64,000 bases of DNA from Deltaproteobacteria bacterium (lineage in GTDB: Bacteria; Desulfobacterota; Desulfobacteria; Desulfobacterales; SpSt-501). A program made the position numbers and the translations under genes. The notes beneath the pieces were generated by a model that saw only the letters and a list, made by a program, of their open reading frames with translations, was not told the origin of the DNA and did no database searches. Position 1 is the first letter of the stretch, and every line of letters starts with the position of its first letter. Location: positions 23,808-87,807 of the forward strand of contig JACRCN010000105.1 in assembly GCA_016219005.1 (NCBI GenBank). Direction: 5' to 3'. Shown here in pieces: positions 1 through 9,641 of this stretch.

Positions 1-1019
1 CCGAAAAAGGATTCCCCCACTGTGCCCCCGTGGACGGCGCGCTGGAGCTGCAAGCAGATAACGGCGAGCTTATGACCGTCGCCGTTTTGCAGGATTACGT
101 GATCCACCAGGGGGATGCATGGAGCTGCGCACTGAGCCATCTGCGGGGGTTCTTTGAATCCGTCCGGATACGGCATGCGGGAGAAGCTCCGCCGGAGCTA
201 CCACCCGCATCGCCGGCCGCACTGATTAAAATACCTCCCCCGCCCGAGGCGCTCGAGTCCATCGGCGAGTTTCTCGAGCTCGCCCGGCTGCTGGGCCGGC
301 GCACGGCGGCGATGCATGCCTGCCTGGCCTCGGTCACGAACCGGCCCGAATTCGAGCCGGAACCCTTTTCGAAACTCTACCAGCGCAGCCTCTATCAATC
401 CATGCGCACGCTGACCGGCAGGTCTCTTCCCCTTTTGCGTTGGCAATTCAACCGATTGTCTGAAGACGCACGCGGGCTGGCGGCCGACGTGCTGGGGCGG
501 GAACCCGCGATCAACGAGCGCTTCAAGGCGCTCCTCAACAGCAAGATCACCGCGCTTCGGATCCGCTGCCACGGTGACTACCAGCTCCAACAAGCGCTAT
601 ATACCGGCAGCGATTTTGTCATCATCGGCTTTGAAGGCAACCCTGCCCGTCCGATTACGGAACGCTGCATCAAGCGCAGCGCGCTATGGGATGTGGCCGG
701 CATGCTGCGGTCGTTCCATTATGTCTCCCATGCCGCGCTGGTTGAAGAGGAAAACCTTACCGGCGGCCATGTCGACGAGGGCCTGATGCGCGGCTGGGCG
801 GAGTTCTGGAACCGCTGGGTCAGCGCTCAATTTTTGACGAGTTACCTGCTGGAGACGACCGGCAGCCGGTTGGTGCCCGCAGGCCGTGAGGAACTCCAGC
901 TGCTGCTGGACACGTTGCTTCTGGAGTGCGCCGTGGGTGAACTGGGTCATGAAATACAGCACCGCCCGCAGTGGGCCAAAATCCCGCTAACCGCGATCCG
1001 GGAACTGCTCAGCCCATGA
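1..1019 (+). CDS. Trehalose synthase/maltokinase fusion, C-terminal part (partial)
   Basis: The frame is open from the window edge and runs to TGA at 1017-1019. It matches the maltokinase module that is fused to the C-terminus of trehalose synthase (TreS-Mak) in many bacteria. That module phosphorylates maltose with ATP to maltose-1-phosphate for the GlgE glucan route. Family hallmarks are visible: GDAW near codon 30, the HGDY loop at 570-593, and DVAGMLRSFHY further on. Two conserved sites are altered. The usual HGDYHLGQ reads HGDYQLQQ, and the usual metal-binding IIDFEGEP reads IIGFEGNP, with GGC (Gly) at 627-629 where Asp is expected. I infer weakened or lost kinase activity. The TreS part lies outside the window. 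treZ follows 34 bases downstream in the same direction. Confidence 0.85.
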   Translation, partial: EKGFPHCAPVDGALELQADNGELMTVAVLQDYVIHQGDAWSCALSHLRGFFESVRIRHAGEAPPELPPASPAALIKIPPPPEALESIGEFLELARLLGRRTAAMHACLASVTNRPEFEPEPFSKLYQRSLYQSMRTLTGRSLPLLRWQFNRLSEDARGLAADVLGREPAINERFKALLNSKITALRIRCHGDYQLQQALYTGSDFVIIGFEGNPARPITERCIKRSALWDVAGMLRSFHYVSHAALVEEENLTGGHVDEGLMRGWAEFWNRWVSAQFLTSYLLETTGSRLVPAGREELQLLLDTLLLECAVGELGHEIQHRPQWAKIPLTAIRELLSP

Positions 1020-1053
1020 CGGGGGCCGCACCTGCGGGGAAAAGAGGAAACCC

Positions 1054-2946
1054 ATGTCGCTCGATCCGCCTCGAAAGAAAAGCCGCACCGCCGTGGCCTC
1101 CGCGGACAAGCCTGTGCTGGGGGCCGTTCCGCTCGGCGACGGACGCTGCCGGTTCCGCGTCTGGGCGCCCTTGGCCGAAACGGTGCACGTGCACCTCCTG
1201 CCTCCGCGGGAGCGATTGAGCCGCCTGGCTCCGGCCGCAGGCGGCTACCACGACGGTGTCCTGGAAGATGTCGATCCGGGTGCGCTTTACCTGTATCGGC
1301 TCGACGCTCGCCGGGAACGTCCTGACCCAGCCTCCCGATTTCAACCCGACGGGGTGCACGGGCCGTCGCAGGTGATGGATACAGGATTCGATTGGACGGA
1401 TGCCGCGTGGCGAGGAATTCCCTTGCGCCGTTACATCTTCTACGAACTTCATGTGGGCACCTTCACACCGGAAGGCACTTTTGATGGCGTGTCCGATCAA
1501 CTGGACGACCTGGCGGCGTTGGGCATTACCGCCGTGGAACTGATGCCGATAGCCCAGTTCCCGGGAAACCGCAACTGGGGTTACGACGGGGTCTATCCCT
1601 TTGCCGTGCAAGGCTCCTATGGCGGGCCGGTCGGGCTGAAGCGGCTGATCGACACCTGCCACCAAAAGCAGTTGGCCGTTGTTTTAGACGTCGTTTACAA
1701 CCATCTCGGGCCTGAAGGTAATTACCTTGCGGAGTTCGGCCCCTACTTTTCCGATGCCTACCGCACCCCTTGGGGGGCTCCGCTGAACTTCGACGGGCCC
1801 CACAGCGACGAGGTGCGCCGGTTCTTCATTGAAAACGCTCTCTACTGGATCACCGAGTTCCATATCGATGCCCTGCGCCTGGATGCGGTGCACGCCATCC
1901 TGGACTTCTCGGCCCGGCCGTTCCTGGAAGAACTTACCCAGATGGTTCACCTGAAATCCGCGGACCTGGGACGACCGGTTTTTCTCATCGCAGAAAGCGC
2001 CTTGAACGACACCCGGTTGATCCGCCCCCCTGAACTGGGGGGGATGGGCATCGATGCCCAGTGGAACGACGATCTGCACCACGCACTGCACGCGGTGGTG
2101 ACCGGAGAACACCAGGGCTATTACGGCGATTTCGGAAAGTTCGAGCAATTGCTCAAGGCTCTGCGGGAGGGATTTGTCTATTCCGGCGAGTATTCCGAAT
2201 TCCGCAAACGCCGTCACGGCAACTCCTCCCGCAACATCCCGGCGCACCGGCTGGTGGTTTTCGCCCAGAATCACGACCAGGTGGGCAACCGCAAACGGGG
2301 CGACCGATTGACCCTCTTGCTCTCCGACGATGGCCTTAGAATGATGGCCGGCGTCATCCTGCTTTCGCCTTACCTGCCCCTGCTGTTCATGGGGGAAGAA
2401 TACGGCGAGACGGCCCCTTTCCCGTTCTTCATCAGCCACTCCGACCCGGATCTGATCGAGGCGGTTCGCAAGGGGCGCCGTGCGGAGTGGTCGTCCGATG
2501 ATGAGCAGAACGAAGCGCCGGATCCCCAGGATGAAAAGACTTTTACGAGCGCGAGGCTCAATCATGCGCTGCGGCATGCGCAGGGACCGCACCACATGTT
2601 GTGGGAGTTCTACCGTCGCCTGACTGAGTTGCGCACACGCATCCGGGTATTGGCGGAGCCGGAAAAGGCCCGCATGGAGGTGATCGGTTTAAGCAAGCAG
2701 CGCATCGGCTGCATCCACCGCTGGAGCCCAGCCGAGGAGGCCTTTGTGATTTTCCACGCGGACGATAAGGCGGTCTCGGCGGCCATCCCGCTCCCGGCGG
2801 GCCGGTGGAGCAAGGAACTGGACAGCCGCGACACCCGCTGGGGAGGGACAGGGAGCAGCATTCCCTGCAGTCTCGAATCCTCCGGTGAGTTCCAGATGGA
2901 ACTTCTTCCATACAGCTTTCTACTGTTGCTTAAAAATAGAACCTGA
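1054..2946 (+). CDS. treZ: Malto-oligosyltrehalose trehalohydrolase TreZ
   Basis: TreZ cleaves the trehalose unit from the maltooligosyl-trehalose made by TreY. The 630-residue protein has an N-terminal CBM48-like domain (RFRVWAPLAETV, about residues 34-45) followed by a GH13 barrel. The HVGTFTPEGTFDG segment near residue 133 is typical of TreZ. The expected nucleophile is Asp277 in LRLDAVHAI, the acid/base is Glu314 in LIAES, and the third carboxylate is Asp408 in NHDQVGN. All three are intact. An AGAGG ribosome site lies just ahead of the ATG. The gene follows the TreS-Mak fragment and is 12 bases from the GH57 gene, so one transcript is likely. Its partner TreY is at 7032-9641 on the other strand. 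Confidence 0.95.
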   Translation: MSLDPPRKKSRTAVASADKPVLGAVPLGDGRCRFRVWAPLAETVHVHLLPPRERLSRLAPAAGGYHDGVLEDVDPGALYLYRLDARRERPDPASRFQPDGVHGPSQVMDTGFDWTDAAWRGIPLRRYIFYELHVGTFTPEGTFDGVSDQLDDLAALGITAVELMPIAQFPGNRNWGYDGVYPFAVQGSYGGPVGLKRLIDTCHQKQLAVVLDVVYNHLGPEGNYLAEFGPYFSDAYRTPWGAPLNFDGPHSDEVRRFFIENALYWITEFHIDALRLDAVHAILDFSARPFLEELTQMVHLKSADLGRPVFLIAESALNDTRLIRPPELGGMGIDAQWNDDLHHALHAVVTGEHQGYYGDFGKFEQLLKALREGFVYSGEYSEFRKRRHGNSSRNIPAHRLVVFAQNHDQVGNRKRGDRLTLLLSDDGLRMMAGVILLSPYLPLLFMGEEYGETAPFPFFISHSDPDLIEAVRKGRRAEWSSDDEQNEAPDPQDEKTFTSARLNHALRHAQGPHHMLWEFYRRLTELRTRIRVLAEPEKARMEVIGLSKQRIGCIHRWSPAEEAFVIFHADDKAVSAAIPLPAGRWSKELDSRDTRWGGTGSSIPCSLESSGEFQMELLPYSFLLLLKNRT

Positions 2947-2958
2947 GAAGAGCGCCTC

Positions 2959-5388
2959 ATGGAAGCTTTTATCTGCATTCATGCCCACTTCTACCAGCCG
3001 CCCCGCGAAAATGCGTGGCTGGAAGCCGTCGAGGTGCAGGACTCCGCCTTCCCCTATCACGACTGGAACGAGCGGGTTAACGCCGAATGCTATGCGACCA
3101 ACGCCACCTCGCGGATCACTGATGAAAACGGCCGAATCAGGGAAATCGTCAACAACTACGCCAGGATCAGCTTCAATTTCGGCCCCACTCTGCTTTCCTG
3201 GCTGGAGCGCAACTCAGCCCCCGTCTATCAGGCCATACTTGCCGCCGACAGCGAGAGCCGGCAACGCTTCTCCGGACACGGCTCGGCCCTGGCCCAAGCC
3301 TACAATCACATGATCCTGCCGCTTGCCAACGCTCGGGACAAACACACACAGGTCCTCTGGGGGATCGCTGATTTCGAGCATCGGTTCCAGCGCCGCCCCG
3401 AGGGCATGTGGCTGCCGGAAACCGCCGTGGACCTGGAAACGCTGGATATCCTGGCCGAGCATGGGATCCTTTTTACGATCCTGGCGCCGCACCAGGCCAA
3501 ACGGACAAAACGGATCGATGGCGGCGAATGGCTGGATGTCAGCGGCGGCAAGATCGATCCATCGCGACCCTACCTGGCGCGCCTGCCGTCGGGACGAACC
3601 ATCTCTTTGTTCTATTACGATGGCGCCATTTCCCATGCGGTGGCGTTCGAGGGTTTGCTGTCCAACGGCGAACGCTTAGCCCACAGACTCCTGGAGGCGG
3701 TTGCCCCGGGACGCAGCGGGCCGCTGCTGGTGCACATCGCCACCGATGGGGAAAGCTACGGGCACCATCATCACGGAGGCAACCGCGCCTTGGCGTTTGC
3801 GCTTCACACCATCGAGACCCAGAAGGCTGCCCGGATTACCGTATACGGCGAATATCTGGAACTCCATCCCCCGGAGTGGGAGGTGGAAATCGTCGAGCGG
3901 AGCTCGTGGAGTTGTATTCACGGCGTCGAGCGCTGGTGGAGCAACTGCGGCTGCAGCGCCGGCCGACATCCCGGCGGAAATCAAGGCTGGCGGACACCTC
4001 TGCGGGAGGCGTTCGATTGGCTCAGGGATTCCCTGTCTACGGCCTACGAGCAGAAGATGCGGGAACTGGGCTTCGACCCGTGGGAGTGCCGCAACGACTA
4101 TGTCTGGCTCATCCTGGACCGGACGCCGTCGGTTGTGGATTCCTATCTTACCGGAAGAACGCAACGTGCCTTGACACCCGACGAAAAGATTTCCGTCATC
4201 CAGCTTCTCGAGCTTGAGCGCCATACCCTGCTGATGTACACCAGCTGCGGCTGGTTCTTCGACGACATCTCTGGCCTGGAGACCGTCCAAGTGATCCAAT
4301 ACGCCGGCCGTGCTCTGCAGATCGCCAAGCGGATGCTCGGGGACGCCCTGGAACCCCGATTTATGGAGCTGCTTGAAAAGGCCAAAAGCAACATTCCTGA
4401 ACAGGACAACGGGCGCCGCATCTACGAGCGGTTCGTAAAACCTGCCATGGTGGACCTGCTCATGGTGGGGGCTCATTATGCCATGGGCTCCCTTTTCGGA
4501 GAGTACCCGGAACAGGCAACCATGTACTGCTACACCGCCGATCAAGAATCTTTTAAATCGGTGCAGGTGGGACGCGCCAAGCTTTCCATCGGGCGTGTCC
4601 GCATCTCCTCAACCATTACCTGGGAAGCGCAACGTCTGTGCTTCGGCGCCATCCATTGGGGTGACCACAACATCAGCGGATGCATCCGGCCCTGTCAGGG
4701 ACCGGATGAACCGGACGCCGGTTCGATCCAGGAGGTGTTCGACTCGTTTGGCCGAGCGGAGTTCCCGGCAACCCTCCAGAAGCTTGAACAATCCATGGGT
4801 ACCGCTTGCTATTCCCTGCGCAACCTTTTCCGCGACGAACAGCGGCGCATCCTGTCCATCATCCTGGAATCCAACCTGACGAATGCCGGAGACGTCTACC
4901 GCCAAGTCTACGAAACCAATGCTCCGTTGCTGCTCTTCCTGAAAGACATTGCGGTGCCGGCTCCCCGCCCGTTGGCCGCGGCGGCGGAATTCGTGTTGAA
5001 TGCGAGCCTCAAGCGTGAATTCGAAGAAAGCGTGCTGAATCTTGCCCGCATTCAGAGTCTTCTGGACGCGGCCAAGATGCATGGGGTTACGCTGGAAGGC
5101 TCCTTGCTGGAATCCACCATCCGAAGTCGTATGGAGCGGATGGCCGAGGCCTTTGGTAATCAACCGAGCGACTTGGAACTGTTGCGGGAGTTGGATGCCC
5201 TCGCAAGCCTTCTGCCGCTTTTCCAGTTCGAAGTCAACCTGCGCGTCGTTCAAAACATCTACTACCGCATTCGCCGGGAGATCTTGCCTGAGCTTCAGAT
5301 AAAAGCCCGGCGGAGAGGTATAAAGGCCGGCCGGTGGACTACGCTTTTCAAGTCCCTGGGCGACAAGCTCGGTGTCCGGACGGATTAG
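2959..5388 (+). CDS. Glycoside hydrolase family 57 protein with DUF3536
   Basis: This is an 809-residue cytoplasmic protein with no signal peptide. The N-terminal half is a GH57 barrel: HAHFYQPPRE at residues 8-17 carries the family His-x-His, Glu154 in MWLPET fits the nucleophile, and Asp263 in HIATDGESYGHH fits the acid/base. The C-terminal half matches the DUF3536 extension seen in bacterial GH57 proteins encoded near trehalose and glycogen genes. GH57 enzymes act on alpha-glucans as amylase, branching enzyme or 4-alpha-glucanotransferase. The exact activity of the DUF3536 group is not something I can read from sequence. It sits between treZ and malQ, which supports a role in processing glucans for trehalose synthesis. 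Confidence 0.88.
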   Translation: MEAFICIHAHFYQPPRENAWLEAVEVQDSAFPYHDWNERVNAECYATNATSRITDENGRIREIVNNYARISFNFGPTLLSWLERNSAPVYQAILAADSESRQRFSGHGSALAQAYNHMILPLANARDKHTQVLWGIADFEHRFQRRPEGMWLPETAVDLETLDILAEHGILFTILAPHQAKRTKRIDGGEWLDVSGGKIDPSRPYLARLPSGRTISLFYYDGAISHAVAFEGLLSNGERLAHRLLEAVAPGRSGPLLVHIATDGESYGHHHHGGNRALAFALHTIETQKAARITVYGEYLELHPPEWEVEIVERSSWSCIHGVERWWSNCGCSAGRHPGGNQGWRTPLREAFDWLRDSLSTAYEQKMRELGFDPWECRNDYVWLILDRTPSVVDSYLTGRTQRALTPDEKISVIQLLELERHTLLMYTSCGWFFDDISGLETVQVIQYAGRALQIAKRMLGDALEPRFMELLEKAKSNIPEQDNGRRIYERFVKPAMVDLLMVGAHYAMGSLFGEYPEQATMYCYTADQESFKSVQVGRAKLSIGRVRISSTITWEAQRLCFGAIHWGDHNISGCIRPCQGPDEPDAGSIQEVFDSFGRAEFPATLQKLEQSMGTACYSLRNLFRDEQRRILSIILESNLTNAGDVYRQVYETNAPLLLFLKDIAVPAPRPLAAAAEFVLNASLKREFEESVLNLARIQSLLDAAKMHGVTLEGSLLESTIRSRMERMAEAFGNQPSDLELLRELDALASLLPLFQFEVNLRVVQNIYYRIRREILPELQIKARRRGIKAGRWTTLFKSLGDKLGVRTD

Positions 5389-5453
5389 CCGGTCTTTTGC
5401 CGCCGGTACCGGAACGCCGTGAATCCAGCTCGAATATAGATGGAGGCTGAATC

Positions 5454-6947
5454 ATGTTCCCACGTGCGAGCGGTGTTCTGCTACCCATCCCCTGTCTGCC
5501 TTCCCTTTTCGGGATCGGCGATCTCGGTCCATATTCTTACCGGTTCGCCGATTATCTGCATTCCGCCGGTCAGCGGGTCTGGCAGATCCTGCCCCTGAAC
5601 CCGACGACCCCCATTTACCAGCATTCGCCTTACCACGGCGCGTCGACGTTTGCCTGCAATCCCTTGCTGGTGAGCCCCGAACATCTTGCTGCCGAGGGGC
5701 TGCTTGATCGAGACGAGCTTCCACCTCCAATATTGCCCGAGGACCGAATCGACTATGCCGCCGTCGCTCGGGTGAAGCAGCAACTGCTGGACAAGGCGTG
5801 CGCGCGATTCAGGCAGCGGCTGCCAGGTGAGGATTACGCTCGCTTCTGCGCGGAGAACGACGCGTGGCTGGACGACTATGCCTTGTTCGCCGCGCTGAGC
5901 GCGCGCTATCCCGGCACGGCCTGGAACCGCTGGCCGAGCGAATTGCAGCAGCGACAACCCGAGGCCCTTGCACGGCTTCAGGCGGAGCTTCGCGACTCCC
6001 TTGAGGATTTGAAAATCGTCCAGTATTTCTTTTGCCGGCAGTGGATCGGATTGAGAACCCGCTGCCAGGAAAATGGGATCCGCATATTCGGGGATCTGCC
6101 GATCTATGTGCCGTTCCACAGCGCGGATGTGTGGGCCCACCCGCGTCTTTTTATGTTGGACGAAACCGGTAGCCCCTTGGCGGTGTCCGGCGTTCCACCG
6201 GATTACTTCAGCACCGACGGCCAGCTCTGGGGCCACCCGGTCTATCGATGGGACGCTCACCGCGAAACCCGTTACGAGTGGTGGATCCGCCGATTCGCCC
6301 GAAATCTGGCCCTGTTCGACTACGTTCGAATCGACCATTTCCGGGGACTCGTGGCCTACTGGGAAGTTTCCGCGAACGAGCCGACCGCCGTCAACGGGAG
6401 GTGGGTGCAAACCCCTGTGGAGGATTTTTTCACCGAACTGCAGCACCACTTCGTCTGTCTGCCGGTGATCGCCGAGGATTTGGGGATCATCACCGCCGAC
6501 GTCCGTGAAACCATGCAGCGTTCCGGCTTCCCGGGCATGCGAGTGATGATGTTCGGCTTCACGGGAGAACCGGCCACCAACGATAACGCGACCCACAGGA
6601 TTCCCGAAAACTGCGTGGTCTTCACCGGAACTCACGACAACAACACGGTCAAGGGCTGGTTCGAAACGGAAGCCTCGGCTCTCGAAAAGCGTCGGCTGGA
6701 GCTGACCATCGGCCGAAAGCCGGCCGTTGATGATCTGCACTGGGACATGATCCGGCTCGCCATGATGTCGCCGGCCCGGATATGCATCACCCCCGCGCAG
6801 GATCTGCTGGGCCTGGGAGCGGAGGCACGCATCAACACCCCCGGTCGCTGGGAGGGCAACTGGCTGTGGCGGATGTCGCAAGTCCAGTTCGCCGCTCTGC
6901 CGCAACAGCAACTGCTGGAGCTGACCGAGGCCTTCGGGCGGCGCTGA
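5454..6947 (+). CDS. malQ: 4-alpha-glucanotransferase MalQ (amylomaltase)
   Basis: MalQ transfers alpha-1,4-glucan segments between maltodextrins (GH77). The 497-residue length is typical of the short bacterial form. The nucleophile Asp294 lies in YVRIDHFRG, the acid/base Glu341 in VIAEDLG, and the third carboxylate Asp395 in TGTHDNNT. The N-terminal LPIPCLPSLFGIGDLG and QILPLNPT segments are also characteristic. A GGAGG ribosome site lies 7 bases before the ATG. The gene closes the rightward treZ-GH57-malQ set and is convergent with treY, with 84 bases between the two stop codons. MalQ would rebuild longer maltodextrins from short ones, complementing TreY and TreZ, which need chains of several glucoses. 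Confidence 0.95.
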   Translation: MFPRASGVLLPIPCLPSLFGIGDLGPYSYRFADYLHSAGQRVWQILPLNPTTPIYQHSPYHGASTFACNPLLVSPEHLAAEGLLDRDELPPPILPEDRIDYAAVARVKQQLLDKACARFRQRLPGEDYARFCAENDAWLDDYALFAALSARYPGTAWNRWPSELQQRQPEALARLQAELRDSLEDLKIVQYFFCRQWIGLRTRCQENGIRIFGDLPIYVPFHSADVWAHPRLFMLDETGSPLAVSGVPPDYFSTDGQLWGHPVYRWDAHRETRYEWWIRRFARNLALFDYVRIDHFRGLVAYWEVSANEPTAVNGRWVQTPVEDFFTELQHHFVCLPVIAEDLGIITADVRETMQRSGFPGMRVMMFGFTGEPATNDNATHRIPENCVVFTGTHDNNTVKGWFETEASALEKRRLELTIGRKPAVDDLHWDMIRLAMMSPARICITPAQDLLGLGAEARINTPGRWEGNWLWRMSQVQFAALPQQQLLELTEAFGRR

Positions 6948-7031
6948 GAGCGAGTCGAGGCGGTATCCACTGCAGTCTCCCGCACCCGCTTCTGCCCGCG
7001 TTTGCCGGAACGCAGCCGACGGCAGCGCTCA

Positions 7032-9641
7032 CTATCCCTCATCTTCCTCCTCGCGAAGCCATAACCCTACGGGAAACTGCGACAGCAACGATCCAATCGC
7101 CTGTCGTCCGCCCGTCCAGCGCTCGCCTGTGAACGCGTTGGTCCAGACCCCCGCCGGCAGTTCCAGCCACGTCTCGCCCCAGTCATCGCCCAGCCCCACG
7201 ACGAGCCGCGGAGCCACCGTCAAACACCGCTCGCCCCGCACGTAGGCCACCGCATGCGAGGCCTTCGGCCCCGTCGCCCGAAGCGGCTGGTAGACACCCT
7301 GCGGTCCGAAGGCCTCCGGGAGGCGCCGCCTGACATTCAAGGCACGTTGAATAACATATAGCTTCGCCATGCCGCCGGTGCCCGGCTCCAGGATTTCTTC
7401 CAAGGACAGGCAAGCAAGCCGGCTCAGCAGATGCGAACGGCGATCGAAATCCACCGGCCGGCGGTTGTCAGGATCCACCAGGCTGAGGTCCCAGAGCTCG
7501 GCTCCCTGATAGATGTCCGGAATGCCCGGAGCGGTGCACTTGATCAGGATCTGGGCTAGCGAGGTAATCATCGCCGGCTTGACCATGGACTTCAGGAAGG
7601 CGGACAGGTCCGTCGTGAAGTCCGGTTGTCCCAGCACCCCTTCGATAAACCCCTGCAGCGCCTCCTCGAAGACCGGGTTCGGGTCCGTCCATGACGTGTG
7701 CACCTTGGCTTCCCTGGTGGCCTTCAGCATGTAAGGCCCCAAACGGTCACCGCCGATGGGCCAGGCGCCCACCAGCGTCTGGTAGAGGAAGTACTCGCTG
7801 TTGGCATCCGGAAACCCATTGCGGCGGAACACCGCGTTCATGCGGGACCAGCGCCGGACCGCTTCGGCCCAGCGCCCCGGCATCTCCGAAAGCAGGCCGA
7901 TTCTCAGCCGGGTGTCCTCTCCGCGCTTGGTATCGTGGGTGGCGCTGGCCAGAAGCGTCAGCGGCCGTTCCGACTGGACCCTCGCGCAAAAGGCATGAAA
8001 AGTGTCCGGAGACGTGCCAACCTTTCCGGGATCACCGCCGACCTCGTTGAGGGACAGCAGCCGATTAAAGCAGTAAAAGACCGTGTCCTCCACCCCCTTG
8101 GCCATGACCGGACCCGTCAACTGCTGGAAACGCAGAACAAAGTCACTCTCCATCTCGCCGGCCCGCCTCAGCAGCAAAATATCCTCCATCGTTCGAAACG
8201 CAGCCGCAGCGATGTCAGGGCGCCGCGCCGCAGCGACGGCCAAGGTTTCCTGCACGACGATTCGATCGGAATCTTCAACCCGCCCGACATCCGGACGGAT
8301 GTAGGTCCGATAGACGGGAAAGCCAGCGATGACCTCCGCCAGGGCCTGCTCATGGTCCTGGCGCCGCAGCTCCAGCCGGTCGCGCCGCCGGCGGTGAATG
8401 TTCTCCAGCAGATCCGTCAGGCGCGACAGTTCGCTGATGAAAAGATGCTTCAGGACGTGCACCTTCTTGGCCCGCACGACCTCCTCGTAGTCGGCCGTCT
8501 GCCCGGTGAACTCGTGATAGAAATCGGTCAGGGGCCGCTTCCCGTTCGGGTCGATGAAGAGGCCGCTCAACACGTTCAGAAAGTCGTAACCGGTGGATCC
8601 TTCAACCGGCCATTCAGGGTTGAGGGCTTCTCCCGGCGCAAGGATCTTCTCAACCACAATCCAGGCCGCCGGCGCTGCTTTGCGCAACTGCTGCAGGTAC
8701 GCGGTCGGGTCCCGCAGACCGTCCGGGTGATCGATGCGCAAACCGCCGATTCGTCCCTCCTGCACCCAGCGCAACACCATTGCGTGGACGGCGGTAAAGA
8801 CCTGCTCTTCTTCGACGCGGATGCCGGCCAGATGATGGATGTCGAAAAAGCGGCGATAGTTCAATTCCCGATGGGCATGGCGCCAAAAGGCAAGGCGGTA
8901 GTGCTGCAGGTCAAGAAATCGTTTCAGACAGCTTGGATCGGAGTTGATCCTCTTGATGGCCGCATCCCGGGCCTTCGTCGCGGCATCCTCTCCGAAGGCG
9001 CCCTCCGCGCCGGATGCTGCCGCATTATCGACAGCGCCATTTCCCGCGGAGCGGGCCGACTCCGGAGAGCTCAAGGCTGCGCCCGAAACCCGTTGCAGCT
9101 CCATCAGCGATACAGCAGACGCCGGCAGTTCATGATCAAAATAGCCGACATGGATCTCCTCCCCGCGCTGGCGCAGCTGAATCTCCCGAGCCTGCAGGCA
9201 GCGCTCGAACTCATCGCGCAGGATCGGCACCAGCACCTTGTTCCGTAAATCCGTGCCCGGGGAATCCCAGCGGATATCGAAGTAGCCTGCATAGCGGCTG
9301 GCCCGGCCGTTGGCCAGCACATCCCACCACCACCGGTTCGCGCGGGCGCCGATGGCCATGTGGTTGGGGACGAGATCCAGCACCAGCCCCAAGCCCGTTT
9401 CGCGAAGCGCGCGACACAGGGTATCGAAGCCATCCTGCCCGCCCAGTTGCGGATTGACCCGGGACGGGTCCACGACATCGTACCCATGCGGGCTATCGTG
9501 AACAGCGGCCAGACACGGAGAAAGGTACAGATGGCTAATCCCCAGGTCCCTGAGATAGCCGCACGTCCGAGACGCACGGTAGAAGTCAAAGAAAGGAGTG
9601 AGCTGAAGCCGGTAGGTGGATAAAGGGACCGTCGTATCCAT
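7032..9641 (-). CDS. treY: Malto-oligosyltrehalose synthase TreY
   Basis: TreY is a GH13 isomerase that turns the reducing-end alpha-1,4 bond of maltodextrins into the alpha-1,1 bond of trehalose. The protein starts MDTTVPLSTYRLQL, the usual TreY beginning, and carries GLRIDHPDGLRDP and YQGAELWDLSLVDPDNRRP, both characteristic. I place the start at 9641 because a GAAGGT ribosome site lies 6 bases before this ATG. The frame stays open for 57 more codons upstream, but that sequence is not TreY-like. The length of 869 residues is normal. Residues of roughly 210-235 form an Ala- and Ser-rich insertion. treY is on the opposite strand to treZ and needs its own promoter, unlike the common treY-treZ operon. 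Confidence 0.94.
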   Translation of the reverse strand: MDTTVPLSTYRLQLTPFFDFYRASRTCGYLRDLGISHLYLSPCLAAVHDSPHGYDVVDPSRVNPQLGGQDGFDTLCRALRETGLGLVLDLVPNHMAIGARANRWWWDVLANGRASRYAGYFDIRWDSPGTDLRNKVLVPILRDEFERCLQAREIQLRQRGEEIHVGYFDHELPASAVSLMELQRVSGAALSSPESARSAGNGAVDNAAASGAEGAFGEDAATKARDAAIKRINSDPSCLKRFLDLQHYRLAFWRHAHRELNYRRFFDIHHLAGIRVEEEQVFTAVHAMVLRWVQEGRIGGLRIDHPDGLRDPTAYLQQLRKAAPAAWIVVEKILAPGEALNPEWPVEGSTGYDFLNVLSGLFIDPNGKRPLTDFYHEFTGQTADYEEVVRAKKVHVLKHLFISELSRLTDLLENIHRRRRDRLELRRQDHEQALAEVIAGFPVYRTYIRPDVGRVEDSDRIVVQETLAVAAARRPDIAAAAFRTMEDILLLRRAGEMESDFVLRFQQLTGPVMAKGVEDTVFYCFNRLLSLNEVGGDPGKVGTSPDTFHAFCARVQSERPLTLLASATHDTKRGEDTRLRIGLLSEMPGRWAEAVRRWSRMNAVFRRNGFPDANSEYFLYQTLVGAWPIGGDRLGPYMLKATREAKVHTSWTDPNPVFEEALQGFIEGVLGQPDFTTDLSAFLKSMVKPAMITSLAQILIKCTAPGIPDIYQGAELWDLSLVDPDNRRPVDFDRRSHLLSRLACLSLEEILEPGTGGMAKLYVIQRALNVRRRLPEAFGPQGVYQPLRATGPKASHAVAYVRGERCLTVAPRLVVGLGDDWGETWLELPAGVWTNAFTGERWTGGRQAIGSLLSQFPVGLWLREEEDEG

